A stretch of 64,000 nt of DNA, taken from positions 33,116 through 97,115 of the forward strand of contig CALUXE010000006.1 in the NCBI GenBank assembly GCA_944324675.1, written 5' to 3'. A model generated the notes under the pieces. It had not been told where the DNA came from, did not search any database, and worked only from the letters and a program-made list of their open reading frames with translations. The stretch is from an uncultured Elusimicrobiales bacterium. GTDB taxonomy: Bacteria > Elusimicrobiota > Elusimicrobia > Elusimicrobiales > Elusimicrobiaceae. Position 1 is the first letter of the stretch; each line of letters begins with the position of its first letter. Position numbers and translations under genes: made by a program. Shown piece after piece: positions 1-8,707 of the stretch.

Positions 1-354
1 GCTAAAGCGCCTGCGCACGGAGTAGTGCACATAAGCTGCTCATTTAACAACACGATTGTAACCGTAACCGACGACAAAGGCGGGACGATAGTATGGTCCA
101 CCTCCGGCTCGCACGGTTTTAAAGGCACCAAGAAAGGCACACCGTTTGCCGCACAGGTAACCTGCAACAAAGTAGGCGAGAAAGCGGTAGCGTTGGGCAT
201 GAGAGAAGTCGCCGTAAAGGTATGCGGCCCCGGCCAGGGCAGGGAAACCGCAGTAAGAGCTTTGCAGCAGGCAGGGCTTATCGTTACTTCCATTAAGGAC
301 GTAACGCCGATACCGCACAATGGTTGCAGACCACCGAAAGCCAGGAGAGTATAG
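1..354 (+). CDS. rpsK: 30S ribosomal protein S11 (5' truncated by window edge)
   Basis: S11 lies on the platform of the small ribosomal subunit and helps form the mRNA exit cleft and Shine-Dalgarno duplex region. The reading frame is open from base 1 ([11 protein letters not shown]...), so the true start lies upstream; the GTG at 25 is an internal codon, not a start. Visible family signatures are [10 protein letters not shown], the GTPFAAQV segment, [14 protein letters not shown] and the C-terminal tail [16 protein letters not shown]. It is followed after 4 nt by rpsD, rpoA and rplQ, the classic alpha-operon order, so rpsM is expected just upstream of the window. Confidence 0.97.
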   Translation, partial: AKAPAHGVVHISCSFNNTIVTVTDDKGGTIVWSTSGSHGFKGTKKGTPFAAQVTCNKVGEKAVALGMREVAVKVCGPGQGRETAVRALQQAGLIVTSIKDVTPIPHNGCRPPKARRV

Positions 355-358
355 TAAT

Positions 359-988
359 ATGTCAAGATATACAGGACCGAGCTGCAAGAAATGCAGAAAG
401 TTGGGTTGTAAATTATTTTTGAAAGGAACGAAGTGTTACAGCAACTGCGTAATGGACAAATTGGCCGGCGCGAAGAAAGGCAAAGGTATGCAGAGAAGGG
501 CCAAGTTATCCGAATACGCGGTTCGTTTGCACGAGAAACAAAAAGCCAGATTTATTTCCGGCATGACGGAAGTTCCGTTTGCCAATTTATTTGAGAAGGC
601 GACGAAATCGGCCGGGCAGACAGGCGAGCAGTTCCTTAAATATTTGGAGACGAGACTCGACAACGTCGTAAAGAGAGCGGGTTTTGCATCTTCCTTAAGG
701 AGCGCCAGGCAGATAGTATTGCACGGACACATCAAAGTGAACGACAAAGTAATCAATGTTCCTTCTTATCAGGTAAAAGTGGGCGACAAGATAACCTTAG
801 ACGCCAAATTAGCCGCGAACGTAATGGTAAAGCAAGGCTTGGAAGACGCCGAAAAACGCGCTTTAAGACCGAGCTTTATTGAGTTTGACGCGAGCAAGAA
901 TACAGCCACATTGCTGAGATTTCCGGACAGAAGCGAAAGCAGCTATCCGGTAAACGATCAGCTGATAGTAGAACACTATTCCAAATAA
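359..988 (+). CDS. rpsD: 30S ribosomal protein S4 (zinc-finger form)
   Basis: S4 is a primary 16S rRNA-binding protein that nucleates small-subunit assembly and in many bacteria represses the alpha operon translationally. The 209-residue product starts at ATG 359; a longer frame from 320 would overlap rpsK and lacks S4-like sequence. AGGAG at 343-347 precedes the start. Cys9, Cys12, Cys26 and Cys30 form the C+ type zinc site at the N-terminus. The S4 RNA-binding domain is near residues 97-160 (ETRLDNVV..., RQIVLHGHIKVN). Usual family length is 200-209. Transcribed with rpsK and rpoA. Confidence 0.97.
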   Translation: MSRYTGPSCKKCRKLGCKLFLKGTKCYSNCVMDKLAGAKKGKGMQRRAKLSEYAVRLHEKQKARFISGMTEVPFANLFEKATKSAGQTGEQFLKYLETRLDNVVKRAGFASSLRSARQIVLHGHIKVNDKVINVPSYQVKVGDKITLDAKLAANVMVKQGLEDAEKRALRPSFIEFDASKNTATLLRFPDRSESSYPVNDQLIVEHYSK

Positions 989-1000
989 TTTGGAGGAACA

Positions 1001-1963
1001 ATGGCTTTTGATAATTTAGTATTACCTAAGGAAATAAAAGTAGAACAGGAAAGCGCCACATACGGCAAATTCATAGCGGAACCCTATGAATCTGGCTTGG
1101 GGCATACCGTAGGTAATTCTTTGAGGAGGATTTTGCTTTCCGGCTTGGAAGGCGCGGCGGTAACCGCCGTGAAAGTGGAAGGCACCACCCATGAGTACAG
1201 CACTATCCCCAATGTAAGGGAAGATGTTATACAGATACTTTTAAACTTGAAGAAGTTAAGAGTAAAGATGGAAAATTCTCAAAGAGAATACTTGACGCTT
1301 GAGGCCGATAAGCCCGGCGTAGTGACGGCGGCTGCCATCAAGGAAATCAGCGGCGTAGAGATTGTAAACAAAGACTTGCCGATAGTTACCTTGGAAGCCG
1401 GCGGCGCAATCAAGATGGAGATAGAAATATCCAGAGGCAAGGGTTACGGCGAGGAAGACACTAAAGCAACTAGGCCGGCCGGTTTTATGCCGATAGATTC
1501 GATCTTTTCTCCTATTTTGAAAGTACACTATGACGTAGAGCCCGCACGCGTCGGGCAGAAGACGGACTACGACAGGCTTATCTTGGAAATAACGACCGAC
1601 GGCACTTTGGAACCTAGAAAAGCATTGCATAAAGCGGCGGTGCGCTTATCGCAGTCTTTGCACATCTTCACTATTGAGGGTGAAGAAATTCCCGCGGTGC
1701 AAGAGAGTGTAGAGGCGGAAGCGGCGGCGCCGACTGTTGGAAATGACAAGCTTGACGAAGTGTTGGACCAGCCGGTAGATTTGATAGAGCTTTCTTCCAG
1801 ATCATTAAATTGCCTTAAATCGGAAGACATCAAAACGGTGCGCGATTTGGTGGCCAAGACTGAGGGACAGCTGAAAATGGTAAAGAACTTCGGCGCGAGA
1901 TCGCTTGACGAAGTGAAGGCAAAACTTGCCGAGATGAACCTTCATCTAGGGATGAAGTTTTAA
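1001..1963 (+). CDS. rpoA: DNA-directed RNA polymerase subunit alpha
   Basis: Alpha dimerises to scaffold beta and beta-prime in RNA polymerase and its C-terminal domain contacts UP elements and activators. The 320-residue protein has the N-terminal assembly domain (GHTVGNSLRRILLSGLEG at about residues 34-51) and, after a linker rich in Glu and Ala, a C-terminal domain (IELSSRSLNCLKSEDIKT, then KNFGARSLDEV) ending LHLGMKF. GGAGG at 991-995 gives a well placed ribosome binding site. Length is normal. It sits between rpsD and rplQ as in most bacteria. Confidence 0.98.
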   Translation: MAFDNLVLPKEIKVEQESATYGKFIAEPYESGLGHTVGNSLRRILLSGLEGAAVTAVKVEGTTHEYSTIPNVREDVIQILLNLKKLRVKMENSQREYLTLEADKPGVVTAAAIKEISGVEIVNKDLPIVTLEAGGAIKMEIEISRGKGYGEEDTKATRPAGFMPIDSIFSPILKVHYDVEPARVGQKTDYDRLILEITTDGTLEPRKALHKAAVRLSQSLHIFTIEGEEIPAVQESVEAEAAAPTVGNDKLDEVLDQPVDLIELSSRSLNCLKSEDIKTVRDLVAKTEGQLKMVKNFGARSLDEVKAKLAEMNLHLGMKF

Positions 1964-1986
1964 GGATATTAAGGAGTAATTTAAGT

Positions 1987-2331
1987 ATGATAAAGAATAC
2001 GGGATACCGTAAATTGGGCAAGACGACCTCCCACAGGAAAGCGATGCTCAGCAATATGGCGGTAAGCATAGTACTGCACGAGGAAGTCAAAACGACATTG
2101 CCGAAAGCCAAAGAAGTAAGGCGCGAAGTTGAAGGGCTTATAACCTTAGCCAAAAACGGCGAAAAACTTGCGTTGAAGAACGCGGTAAACGACAAATTGG
2201 CTTATAAGAAATTGGTGGAAGTGCTTTCCGAAAGATACGCCAAGAGAGACGGCGGCTACACCCGCATATACAGAGCCGGAATCAGAAAGGGTGACAACGC
2301 CGAAGTAGCGATAATCAAATTGGTGGACTAA
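1987..2331 (+). CDS. rplQ: 50S ribosomal protein L17
   Basis: L17 is a large-subunit protein near the peptide exit tunnel. The 114-residue product carries the family signatures [17 protein letters not shown] at the N-terminus, GLITLAKNG and a C-terminal [21 protein letters not shown] at 1971-1976 precedes the ATG by a slightly long spacer. It closes the alpha operon, but only one base separates its stop from the mreB start, so the two are almost certainly co-transcribed and perhaps translationally coupled. Confidence 0.97.
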   Translation: MIKNTGYRKLGKTTSHRKAMLSNMAVSIVLHEEVKTTLPKAKEVRREVEGLITLAKNGEKLALKNAVNDKLAYKKLVEVLSERYAKRDGGYTRIYRAGIRKGDNAEVAIIKLVD

Positions 2332-2332
2332 T

Positions 2333-3358
2333 ATGCTGATAGACTATTTAGGCGGACTGCTTTCTAACGATATGGGAATGGACCTTGGCACGGCCAACTG
2401 TCTGATATACGTAAAAGACAAGGGAATAGTGCTTAGGGAGCCTTCCGTAGTAGCGTTAGACAGAGACAGCGGCGAAGTGAAGGCTGTAGGCAGCAAAGCC
2501 AAGCAAATGCTTGGCAGGACGCCTGCCAATATAGTCGCAGTACGCCCGATGAAGAACGGCGTCATCGCCGATTTTGAAGTGACACAGGAGATGATAAGAT
2601 ACTTCATCAGGAGCGTACATACCAGGAAGAGCCTGCTTAGGCCGAGAATAGTTATAGGGATACCATCGGATATAACCGGGGTGGAGCGCCGAGCGGTGGA
2701 AGACGCCGCGAAACAAGCGGGAGCCAGAGAGGTTTATCTTATAGAAGAGCCTATGGCTTCGGCGATGGGCGCCGATCTGCCTATAACGGAGCCGCATGCC
2801 AGCATGATAGTTGATATCGGCGGCGGCACGACGGAAATAGCGGTAATATCTTTGGGCGGTATGGTAGTGGCCAAATCCATTGATATAGCGGGCGACGAAA
2901 TTACCGACTGCATTATCCAATATTTTAAGAAGAAGTATAATCTTATCATCGGCGAGACAACCGCCGAGGACGTAAAGATAAATATCGGTTCGGTCTATCC
3001 TCTTGAGGAGGAAAAGACTATGGAAGTAAAGGGAAGGGACCAGACTCAGGGTTTGCCCAGAACGATGACGGTAACGTCCGAAGAGATAAGACAGGCCTTG
3101 CTTGAGCCGGTCCGCGCGATAGTGGAACTGGTAAAAAGCACCTTGGAGGAGACTCCCCCCGAACTGGCTGCGGACTTGGTTGACCGCGGGATTGTGGTGG
3201 CGGGCGGCGGCTCTCTTTTGAGGGGAATAACCGAGCTTATCCGCAAAGAGACCGATATCCTAGTCCACAGAGCGGCGGATCCGTTAAGCTGCGTAGCTTT
3301 GGGAACGGGCAAATATTTGGAATTTCTTGCAGAAGGGAAATTTAAAAAGTTCCTGTAA
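2333..3358 (+). CDS. mreB: Rod shape-determining actin homologue MreB
   Basis: MreB polymerises under the inner membrane and positions the elongasome that inserts lateral peptidoglycan. The 341-residue product shows the actin-fold phosphate-1 loop ([14 protein letters not shown]), the phosphate-2 loop ([18 protein letters not shown]) and the adenosine motif ([14 protein letters not shown]). Length is typical. The start follows rplQ with one base between them, tying cell-shape expression to ribosomal-protein transcription. A hairpin terminator follows the gene and mreC starts 200 nt later, so mreB is separated from the rest of the mre/mrd genes here. Subunit partners MreC, MreD, RodA and PBP2 are encoded just downstream. 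Confidence 0.97.
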   Translation: MLIDYLGGLLSNDMGMDLGTANCLIYVKDKGIVLREPSVVALDRDSGEVKAVGSKAKQMLGRTPANIVAVRPMKNGVIADFEVTQEMIRYFIRSVHTRKSLLRPRIVIGIPSDITGVERRAVEDAAKQAGAREVYLIEEPMASAMGADLPITEPHASMIVDIGGGTTEIAVISLGGMVVAKSIDIAGDEITDCIIQYFKKKYNLIIGETTAEDVKINIGSVYPLEEEKTMEVKGRDQTQGLPRTMTVTSEEIRQALLEPVRAIVELVKSTLEETPPELAADLVDRGIVVAGGGSLLRGITELIRKETDILVHRAADPLSCVALGTGKYLEFLAEGKFKKFL

Positions 3359-3374
3359 TTGTTTTTAGTACTAT

Positions 3375-3413
3375 AAAGCGGGAGCCGCCTTAATTTGAGG
3401 GGGTTCCCGCTTT
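3375..3413 (+). terminator. Hairpin terminator after mreB
   Basis: AAAGCGGGAGCC (3375-3386) pairs with GGTTCCCGCTTT (3402-3413) with a single G-U wobble, giving a 12-bp stem and a 15-nt loop. The following T run is short (TTT within the stem, then CGCTTTA), so it may be leaky. It would end the rpsK-mreB transcript. Confidence 0.7.
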
Positions 3414-3558
3414 CGCTTTATAAGATTTAGAGAGATATATTTTCTACGTATTCAAAAAGGTTTTATCCGCTTTGGGCGTTTGATTATGATAAATGGCGGC
3501 AACGGTTTGCGGGTTTAGATGGATTAATTACAGTCAAAGAGGCTTGTTTTAAGGGGAT

Positions 3559-4431
3559 ATGGAAAAGAAAAAGAAGAATTTAACCGCGTATGAAAGGGGA
3601 TACTCAAAGATATTGCCTTGCGTGTTTGTGATAATATCTTTGCTGATAATACTTTTGCCTTTACAGACGACGGTAAATTCCGTTAGAATGGTACTTTCGT
3701 ATATATTTATACCGCAGTTAAGGGCATCACACGGGGTGACGCAGTATCTGGACGGAGTGAACGAAACGGTAGGCAATTTGCTTAAAGTAGCGGAAGAAAA
3801 CGCGATACTTAAAGAGGAGATAGCTTTTTTGAAGATACAAACTTCGAAAATGGAGAGTTTGGAAAAAGAGAACGAGAGATTGACTTCGGCTTTAGCCCTA
3901 AGCAAACGGGAAAATTGGCGCGGAGTATGGGCTAAAGTAGCTTACAGGGAGCCTTCAAGGCGCGGCAGCGTGATAATAGACAAAGGTACGGACGACGGGG
4001 TGGAACTTCGTTCGCCGGTTATAGCTATACAAAACGGGTCGGCGGGCTTGGCGGGCAATGTAGTTGAGGTAACGCCCAAAACGGCAAAAGTTCTGCTGCT
4101 GAACGATGAGGATTTTTCCGCCGCGGCCAGAGTGGAAAGCAAAGCGGTGGAAGGGTTAATATCGGGGGACGGAAACAACGGGGTTAATTTGAAATATTTG
4201 CCATTGGAAAGCGCTGTGGAAAAGGGCGACAAAGTGTATACGTCTTCTTCCGGGGCGTTGTTTCCGGATGGAATACTGATAGGAGAAATACGGGAAACGG
4301 GATACGAAAGCAAGAGGAGTTACGACACTTCGCTTACTTCCGAAATAAGGCCGATTATCGATGTCGGAAGCGTTAAAGAGGTGTTTGTCATGCCCGCTTT
4401 AAAGCGTGGAAGAGAGGGCAAAGATGCTTAA
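3559..4431 (+). CDS. mreC: Rod shape-determining protein MreC
   Basis: MreC is the bitopic periplasmic organiser of the elongasome that activates PBP2. The 290-residue protein has a basic N-terminus (KKKKN), one transmembrane helix at about residues 16-37, a coiled coil at about 70-115 (repeated Glu/Leu heptads around EENAILKEEIAFLK) and the beta-barrel MreC domain (GTDDGVELRSPVIA, AGLAGNVVEVTPKTAKVLLL, LFPDGILIGEI). It begins a fresh block after a terminator; its 3' end overlaps the mreD start by 8 bp. Confidence 0.95.
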   Translation: MEKKKKNLTAYERGYSKILPCVFVIISLLIILLPLQTTVNSVRMVLSYIFIPQLRASHGVTQYLDGVNETVGNLLKVAEENAILKEEIAFLKIQTSKMESLEKENERLTSALALSKRENWRGVWAKVAYREPSRRGSVIIDKGTDDGVELRSPVIAIQNGSAGLAGNVVEVTPKTAKVLLLNDEDFSAAARVESKAVEGLISGDGNNGVNLKYLPLESAVEKGDKVYTSSSGALFPDGILIGEIRETGYESKRSYDTSLTSEIRPIIDVGSVKEVFVMPALKRGREGKDA

Positions 4432-4936
4432 ATTTTTAAACGTTTTCCTTATTTTCATGGTGGCTACGATACTAAACTGGACGGCGATAGAATTGTTTGC
4501 GCCGCTGGATATAAATATCGGGATAATGCTTATTTTTTCGATTATAATGGCGGGGGTATTGAGCGAGGGCGGCGGATATTGTTTCGCGTTTATGAGCGGT
4601 TTGTTTTTAGATTTTTTCAGCGCTACTTTGTTTGGCGGCTACGCCTTGGTTTTTACGCTGATAATGTTTATTTTCTATCGGATAGACGATAAAATAGATT
4701 TTAGGGATATGGGCCCGCAGATAGTTATAACAGCCGCGCTTAATTTGTTATGCGTGGTTTTGTATGGAATAAGCGGGGTAATCTTTACCGGCGGTTTTTT
4801 GTGGCAGGGCCTTAAGAGCTTTATTATAGGCTCTCTCTTGACCGGTCTTTTTATGCCGTTCCTATACGTATTTGTAACGAAGTATTTGCTTTTTAAAGTT
4901 TTTAAAGAAAATAATGAGAACAAAACCCTTTTTTAG
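4424..4936 (+). CDS. mreD: Rod shape-determining membrane protein MreD
   Basis: MreD is an integral membrane partner of MreC in the elongasome. About five hydrophobic segments fill the 170-residue product, which matches the family length. I chose ATG 4424 because AGAGAGGG lies just upstream at 4411-4418; an in-frame GTG at 4406 would add six charged residues (MEERAK) that do not fit. The gene overlaps mreC at its start and mrdA at its end (mrdA starts at 4914), indicating translational coupling through the block. Confidence 0.88.
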   Translation: MLKFLNVFLIFMVATILNWTAIELFAPLDINIGIMLIFSIIMAGVLSEGGGYCFAFMSGLFLDFFSATLFGGYALVFTLIMFIFYRIDDKIDFRDMGPQIVITAALNLLCVVLYGISGVIFTGGFLWQGLKSFIIGSLLTGLFMPFLYVFVTKYLLFKVFKENNENKTLF

Positions 4937-6692
4937 TTTATCCAGGCTTAAGCGTTTGTTGTTTTTTGCGTATTTGGCGGCGGCGGTAATAGCTATAAGG
5001 CTGATAGACATACAATTTATCTCGCACGGGCGATACACGCAGGCGGCGGAACAAAACCGTACGCAGATTTTATATCAGACTGCTCCGCGCGGGCGCATTT
5101 TGGCTTGCGGCGGGGAGCTTTTAGCCGGGAATCAACCAGCTTTCAGCTTGTATTATTTGCCCGCGTTTGAACAAAACAGCCAAGATTATTTGGAGAACTT
5201 AAGTTCCGACATATCCAACTATTTAGGCGAGGATAAGGCGAAACTTTTTGCCCTTCTAAAGAAAGCCGATAAGAGCGGCAAGGCGATAGCGTTGGCGCAG
5301 AACATATCGCCCAAGACGGCTTTTTCCTTCGCGGAGCTGCAAAGTTATTATTCCGGTCTATACTTGCTGGAGGAGAGCAAGCGTTATTATCCGTCGGGCG
5401 CGTTTTTGGCGCATCTTTTGGGGTATATGGGTACGATGGACGACAAGTTTTGGTCTTTGCGCGACGACAGTTTGGACTATCGTCTAAACTCTAAGATAGG
5501 CAAAAGCGGGATAGAAAAACGCTATGAAAGCGAACTGAAAGGCCGGGACGGCGGGCTATTGCTGGAAGTGGATTATATGGGGCGCGTCAAGAAGAAAATA
5601 AAGGATAATTACGGCCGCGCCGGCGCCGACGTTTATACCACTATAAACTATGACGTGCAAAAGGCGGCGGAAGAAGGGATAAAGAGTTCAATAACGGGGC
5701 GCGGCGCGGTGGTGGCTTTGGACCCGAGAAACGGGGCGGTATTGGCGATGGTTTCGGCGCCGGATTTTGATCCCAACATATTCGTGCCGTTTTCCGATGA
5801 GGATAGCAAGCTCCTTAGGCGTTCTATTCCCGAATACAATTTGGCGATACAAGGATTGTACCCGCCCGCTTCCACGTTTAAATCCATTACGGCGATAGCG
5901 GGATTGGAAACGGGCCGTCTTAAGGTGGAGGAAGAAACTACTTGCGACGGCAGAGTTTATATGAACGGGCGGGAATTTAAGTGTTGGAAGAAGCATGGCC
6001 CGCATATTGATTTTTGGGAAGCAATGGCGCAATCCTGCGACGTATACTTTTATGAACTTGGCAGCAAGGTAGGGGCATCGCATATAGAGCGTATACAGAG
6101 ATTATTTAGGTTTGGTCGGCAGACGGGCATAGATTTGCCGGGCGAGAAATCGGGCAATATCTACGGGCCCAGTAAACGCGCGCGCAACAAGACTTATTGG
6201 TTTGGCGGAGATACTTTAAATTTGTCTATAGGGCAGGGCGAACTGCTTTTGACGCCGATACAAATGGCGGTGTTTGCCTCAACTTTGGCCAATAAAGGCA
6301 AGATATGGCGTCCGTATTATGTAGATAAGGTGGTAAGCGCGGAGGGGGAAGTTCTTTTTAAGGCGGAGCCGGACTTGTTAAGCCGCGTTGAGTTAAAGCC
6401 TGGCGTATTCGATATTATTTCCAAGGCTTTAAAAGGAGTGGTCGATAATGCCACTGGCCGCGCGGCAAAGGTGGAAGGGATAGAGGTGCACGGCAAAACG
6501 GGCACCGCGCAGAACCCGCATGGCGACGATCACGGCTGGTTTATGGCTTTTGCCAACCGCCCCGGTGAAGAGCCGGATTTGGCGGTAGCGGTTTTTGTGG
6601 AGTTTGGCAAAGGCGGGGCGGCTGCGGCCGCCCCGATAGCGCGCGAGATTATAAAAGCGTATTATGGTATAGGGCGGGGAAATGTTAAGTAA
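4914..6692 (+). CDS. mrdA: Penicillin-binding protein 2 (elongasome transpeptidase)
   Basis: PBP2 crosslinks new peptidoglycan along the lateral wall, working with RodA. The 592-residue protein has a cytoplasmic N-terminus and one membrane anchor (about residues 15-35), a dimerisation/pedestal domain containing the APRGRI motif near residue 58, and a transpeptidase domain with all three active-site motifs: S320-T-F-K323, S374-C-D376 (the form usual for PBP2) and K528-T-G530. Length is normal. It overlaps mreD upstream and rodA downstream (11 bp), the standard mreC-mreD-mrdA-rodA order. Confidence 0.96.
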   Translation: MRTKPFFSLSRLKRLLFFAYLAAAVIAIRLIDIQFISHGRYTQAAEQNRTQILYQTAPRGRILACGGELLAGNQPAFSLYYLPAFEQNSQDYLENLSSDISNYLGEDKAKLFALLKKADKSGKAIALAQNISPKTAFSFAELQSYYSGLYLLEESKRYYPSGAFLAHLLGYMGTMDDKFWSLRDDSLDYRLNSKIGKSGIEKRYESELKGRDGGLLLEVDYMGRVKKKIKDNYGRAGADVYTTINYDVQKAAEEGIKSSITGRGAVVALDPRNGAVLAMVSAPDFDPNIFVPFSDEDSKLLRRSIPEYNLAIQGLYPPASTFKSITAIAGLETGRLKVEEETTCDGRVYMNGREFKCWKKHGPHIDFWEAMAQSCDVYFYELGSKVGASHIERIQRLFRFGRQTGIDLPGEKSGNIYGPSKRARNKTYWFGGDTLNLSIGQGELLLTPIQMAVFASTLANKGKIWRPYYVDKVVSAEGEVLFKAEPDLLSRVELKPGVFDIISKALKGVVDNATGRAAKVEGIEVHGKTGTAQNPHGDDHGWFMAFANRPGEEPDLAVAVFVEFGKGGAAAAAPIAREIIKAYYGIGRGNVK

Positions 6693-8034
6693 ATTGTATA
6701 CTTCTGACCAATCCATCAAAAGACGAAAATTGGATTATATAATATTGGCCTGCGTATCTTTGCTTACGGCCATAGGGTTTTTGATAGTGCTTTCGGCCGT
6801 AAGCGGATTATCGTATGGCGCCAGCGTGATAAGGACGCATCTGATAGCGTTGCCGGTAGCCGCGGGCGCGTTTTTGTTTGGCTGGCTGTTCAATTATCAA
6901 ATATATAACGAGCAGTACAAAACACTTTACGCTCTTATTATAGCGATGTTGATAGGGGTGCTTATATTCGGGGTGGTGTCGAGAGGTTCAAACTCTTGGT
7001 TTAGGCTGGGTTTTATATCATTGCAGCCGGCGGAGTTGTGCCGTATAGCGACGATACTTATAGCGGCGGCCTTTCTTAGCAGGAACTATCAGAGCATAAA
7101 AGAGGCCAAGACCTTGATATGGCTTGCCTTATTGATATTGCCGATTTTTGCTCTTATAATGAAACAGCCGGATTTTTCTTCGATAGTGGTAACGGCGCCG
7201 GCATTGTTGATTTTGCTTTACGCGGCTGGCGTAAATACTTTTTATTTTGTTGTGCTAGTGGCTTTTGGGGTGTCGGCGGCGTTGTTTCCGATAGTATGGA
7301 CATTTATCACCTTGCACCCGGAGATAACCCAAGACAGCGTAGTATTTTATACGATAGGCCAAATGTCTTCGAACTGGGCCTACATAGCGGGTTTCTGCGG
7401 GGCGGTAATAGCGGCGGGTTTTGCGGTGATGTATATCTTAAGGCAGTTTAGGGTGTATATAGCGCCCATTTTTGTTTTGATAATGGCGGGAGTGATAATA
7501 GCGGGTTTCTTCTCGGGCTTATTTGTGAATAAGCAGATGAAGAATTATCAGCGCAAAAGGGTGGAGGCGTTTTTGGCGCCGCAATCCGATCCCAAAGGAG
7601 CGGGCTACAATGTATTGCAGGCGCAGATAGCGATGGGCTCGGGCGGAGTATTGGGGAAAGGTTTCTTTTCCGGGACGCAGTCGAGGCTGGGTTTCGTACC
7701 GGAGCGGCATACCGATTTTATTTTGGCGGTGCTTGGCGAGGAAACGGGCCTTATGGGTACATTGTTCGTTTTAAGTTTGTATATTATACTTTTATGGCGC
7801 ACGGCGTATATAGCGACGCTTTCAAGCGACAGATACGGCTATTTGGTATGCTGCGGGATATTCGGAATATTTTTTGTATATATGATATTCAACTTCGGCA
7901 TGCTGATAGGGTTGGTGCCGGTGGCGGGGATACCTTTGCCGTTTATTTCATACGGTGGGTCTAATCTGATGGCGAGCATGTGGGCGTTCGGGATAGTGGA
8001 ATCGGTATACAGACGCAGATTATCGATAATCTAA
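6682..8034 (+). CDS. rodA: Peptidoglycan glycosyltransferase RodA (SEDS family)
   Basis: RodA polymerises lipid II into glycan strands in the inner membrane as partner of PBP2. The 450-residue protein is almost entirely membrane segments (about ten) and shows SEDS signatures: GSNSWFRLGFISLQPAEL near residue 106, a long periplasmic loop containing AGYNVLQAQIAMGSGG and the PERHTDFILAVLGEE block, then GIPLPFISYGGSNL near the C-terminus. It is somewhat longer than typical RodA (about 370-420). The start overlaps the mrdA 3' end by 11 bp. Confidence 0.95.
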   Translation: MLSKLYTSDQSIKRRKLDYIILACVSLLTAIGFLIVLSAVSGLSYGASVIRTHLIALPVAAGAFLFGWLFNYQIYNEQYKTLYALIIAMLIGVLIFGVVSRGSNSWFRLGFISLQPAELCRIATILIAAAFLSRNYQSIKEAKTLIWLALLILPIFALIMKQPDFSSIVVTAPALLILLYAAGVNTFYFVVLVAFGVSAALFPIVWTFITLHPEITQDSVVFYTIGQMSSNWAYIAGFCGAVIAAGFAVMYILRQFRVYIAPIFVLIMAGVIIAGFFSGLFVNKQMKNYQRKRVEAFLAPQSDPKGAGYNVLQAQIAMGSGGVLGKGFFSGTQSRLGFVPERHTDFILAVLGEETGLMGTLFVLSLYIILLWRTAYIATLSSDRYGYLVCCGIFGIFFVYMIFNFGMLIGLVPVAGIPLPFISYGGSNLMASMWAFGIVESVYRRRLSII

Positions 8035-8041
8035 AAATGGT

Positions 8042-8704
8042 ATGATAGAGACAGAGCAGAATTTCAAATATAGAATAAGAATGAGCAAGAGCAGTGAATC
8101 TCTGCCCCGCTCGCAAGTCAGGGCTATGCTAGGCGAAGCGATAAAGCAAAGCGGAGTACAATACGCGCCTGGCAAGAGCGGGCCCAAAATAGCTTTAGGG
8201 CCAAGCAGCGGGGAAGACGAAGCGAGCATAAGCGAATATGCCGACATTTGTCTTAAAGAGAGTATAGACGTTGAAGAGTTAAGATTAAAATTGTCGCCTC
8301 ATGTAAGCGGCGGTTTTGGTATAGAAGAAATAAACGAAATCCCTTACGGATTATGCTCGCTGGAATCTTTATGCGAGTATGCGGGGTACATAATCAGCCC
8401 GATAGACGGGGCCAAGTTTAAAGCCATGGACAGGTCCAAGGCGGAAATAGAAATCCCGCACGAGAACGGCATAAGGGAAATTAAATCGGTCAGGCGTTTG
8501 ATTTACGATATGAGAGAGCTTGGCCGTGATGAAGTTGAAATAATAATAAAGCTTGCCACGCTAAGAAGTTTTGGCTTAGAGCGGATTTTAACGGCGTTGC
8601 TCGGCCTGGAAGGCGGCGTGAGCGGGCTAAAGAAGCTGCGGCGCGAACTGTATTGGTTAAACGCGCAAGGTTCTTTGGAACCGCTGCGGCAGGAGAAAAA
8701 TTAG
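8042..8704 (+). CDS. DUF2344 / radical-SAM-linked protein, stand-alone
   Basis: This 220-residue protein resembles the DUF2344 family (radical SAM-linked protein), which in many bacteria is fused to or encoded beside a B12-binding radical SAM protein and just upstream of ribonuclease G. The matching frame includes YRIRMSKS near the N-terminus, a family-like LPRSQVRAMLGEAIKQSG stretch and PKIALGP. The His-containing SHLD motif frequent in the family is not obvious, and no radical SAM partner is encoded in the flanking genes. It lies 7 nt after rodA and 3 nt before rng, so it belongs to that operon. Its function is unknown; the rng neighbourhood is the main contextual support. Confidence 0.65.
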   Translation: MIETEQNFKYRIRMSKSSESLPRSQVRAMLGEAIKQSGVQYAPGKSGPKIALGPSSGEDEASISEYADICLKESIDVEELRLKLSPHVSGGFGIEEINEIPYGLCSLESLCEYAGYIISPIDGAKFKAMDRSKAEIEIPHENGIREIKSVRRLIYDMRELGRDEVEIIIKLATLRSFGLERILTALLGLEGGVSGLKKLRRELYWLNAQGSLEPLRQEKN

Positions 8705-8707
8705 AAG

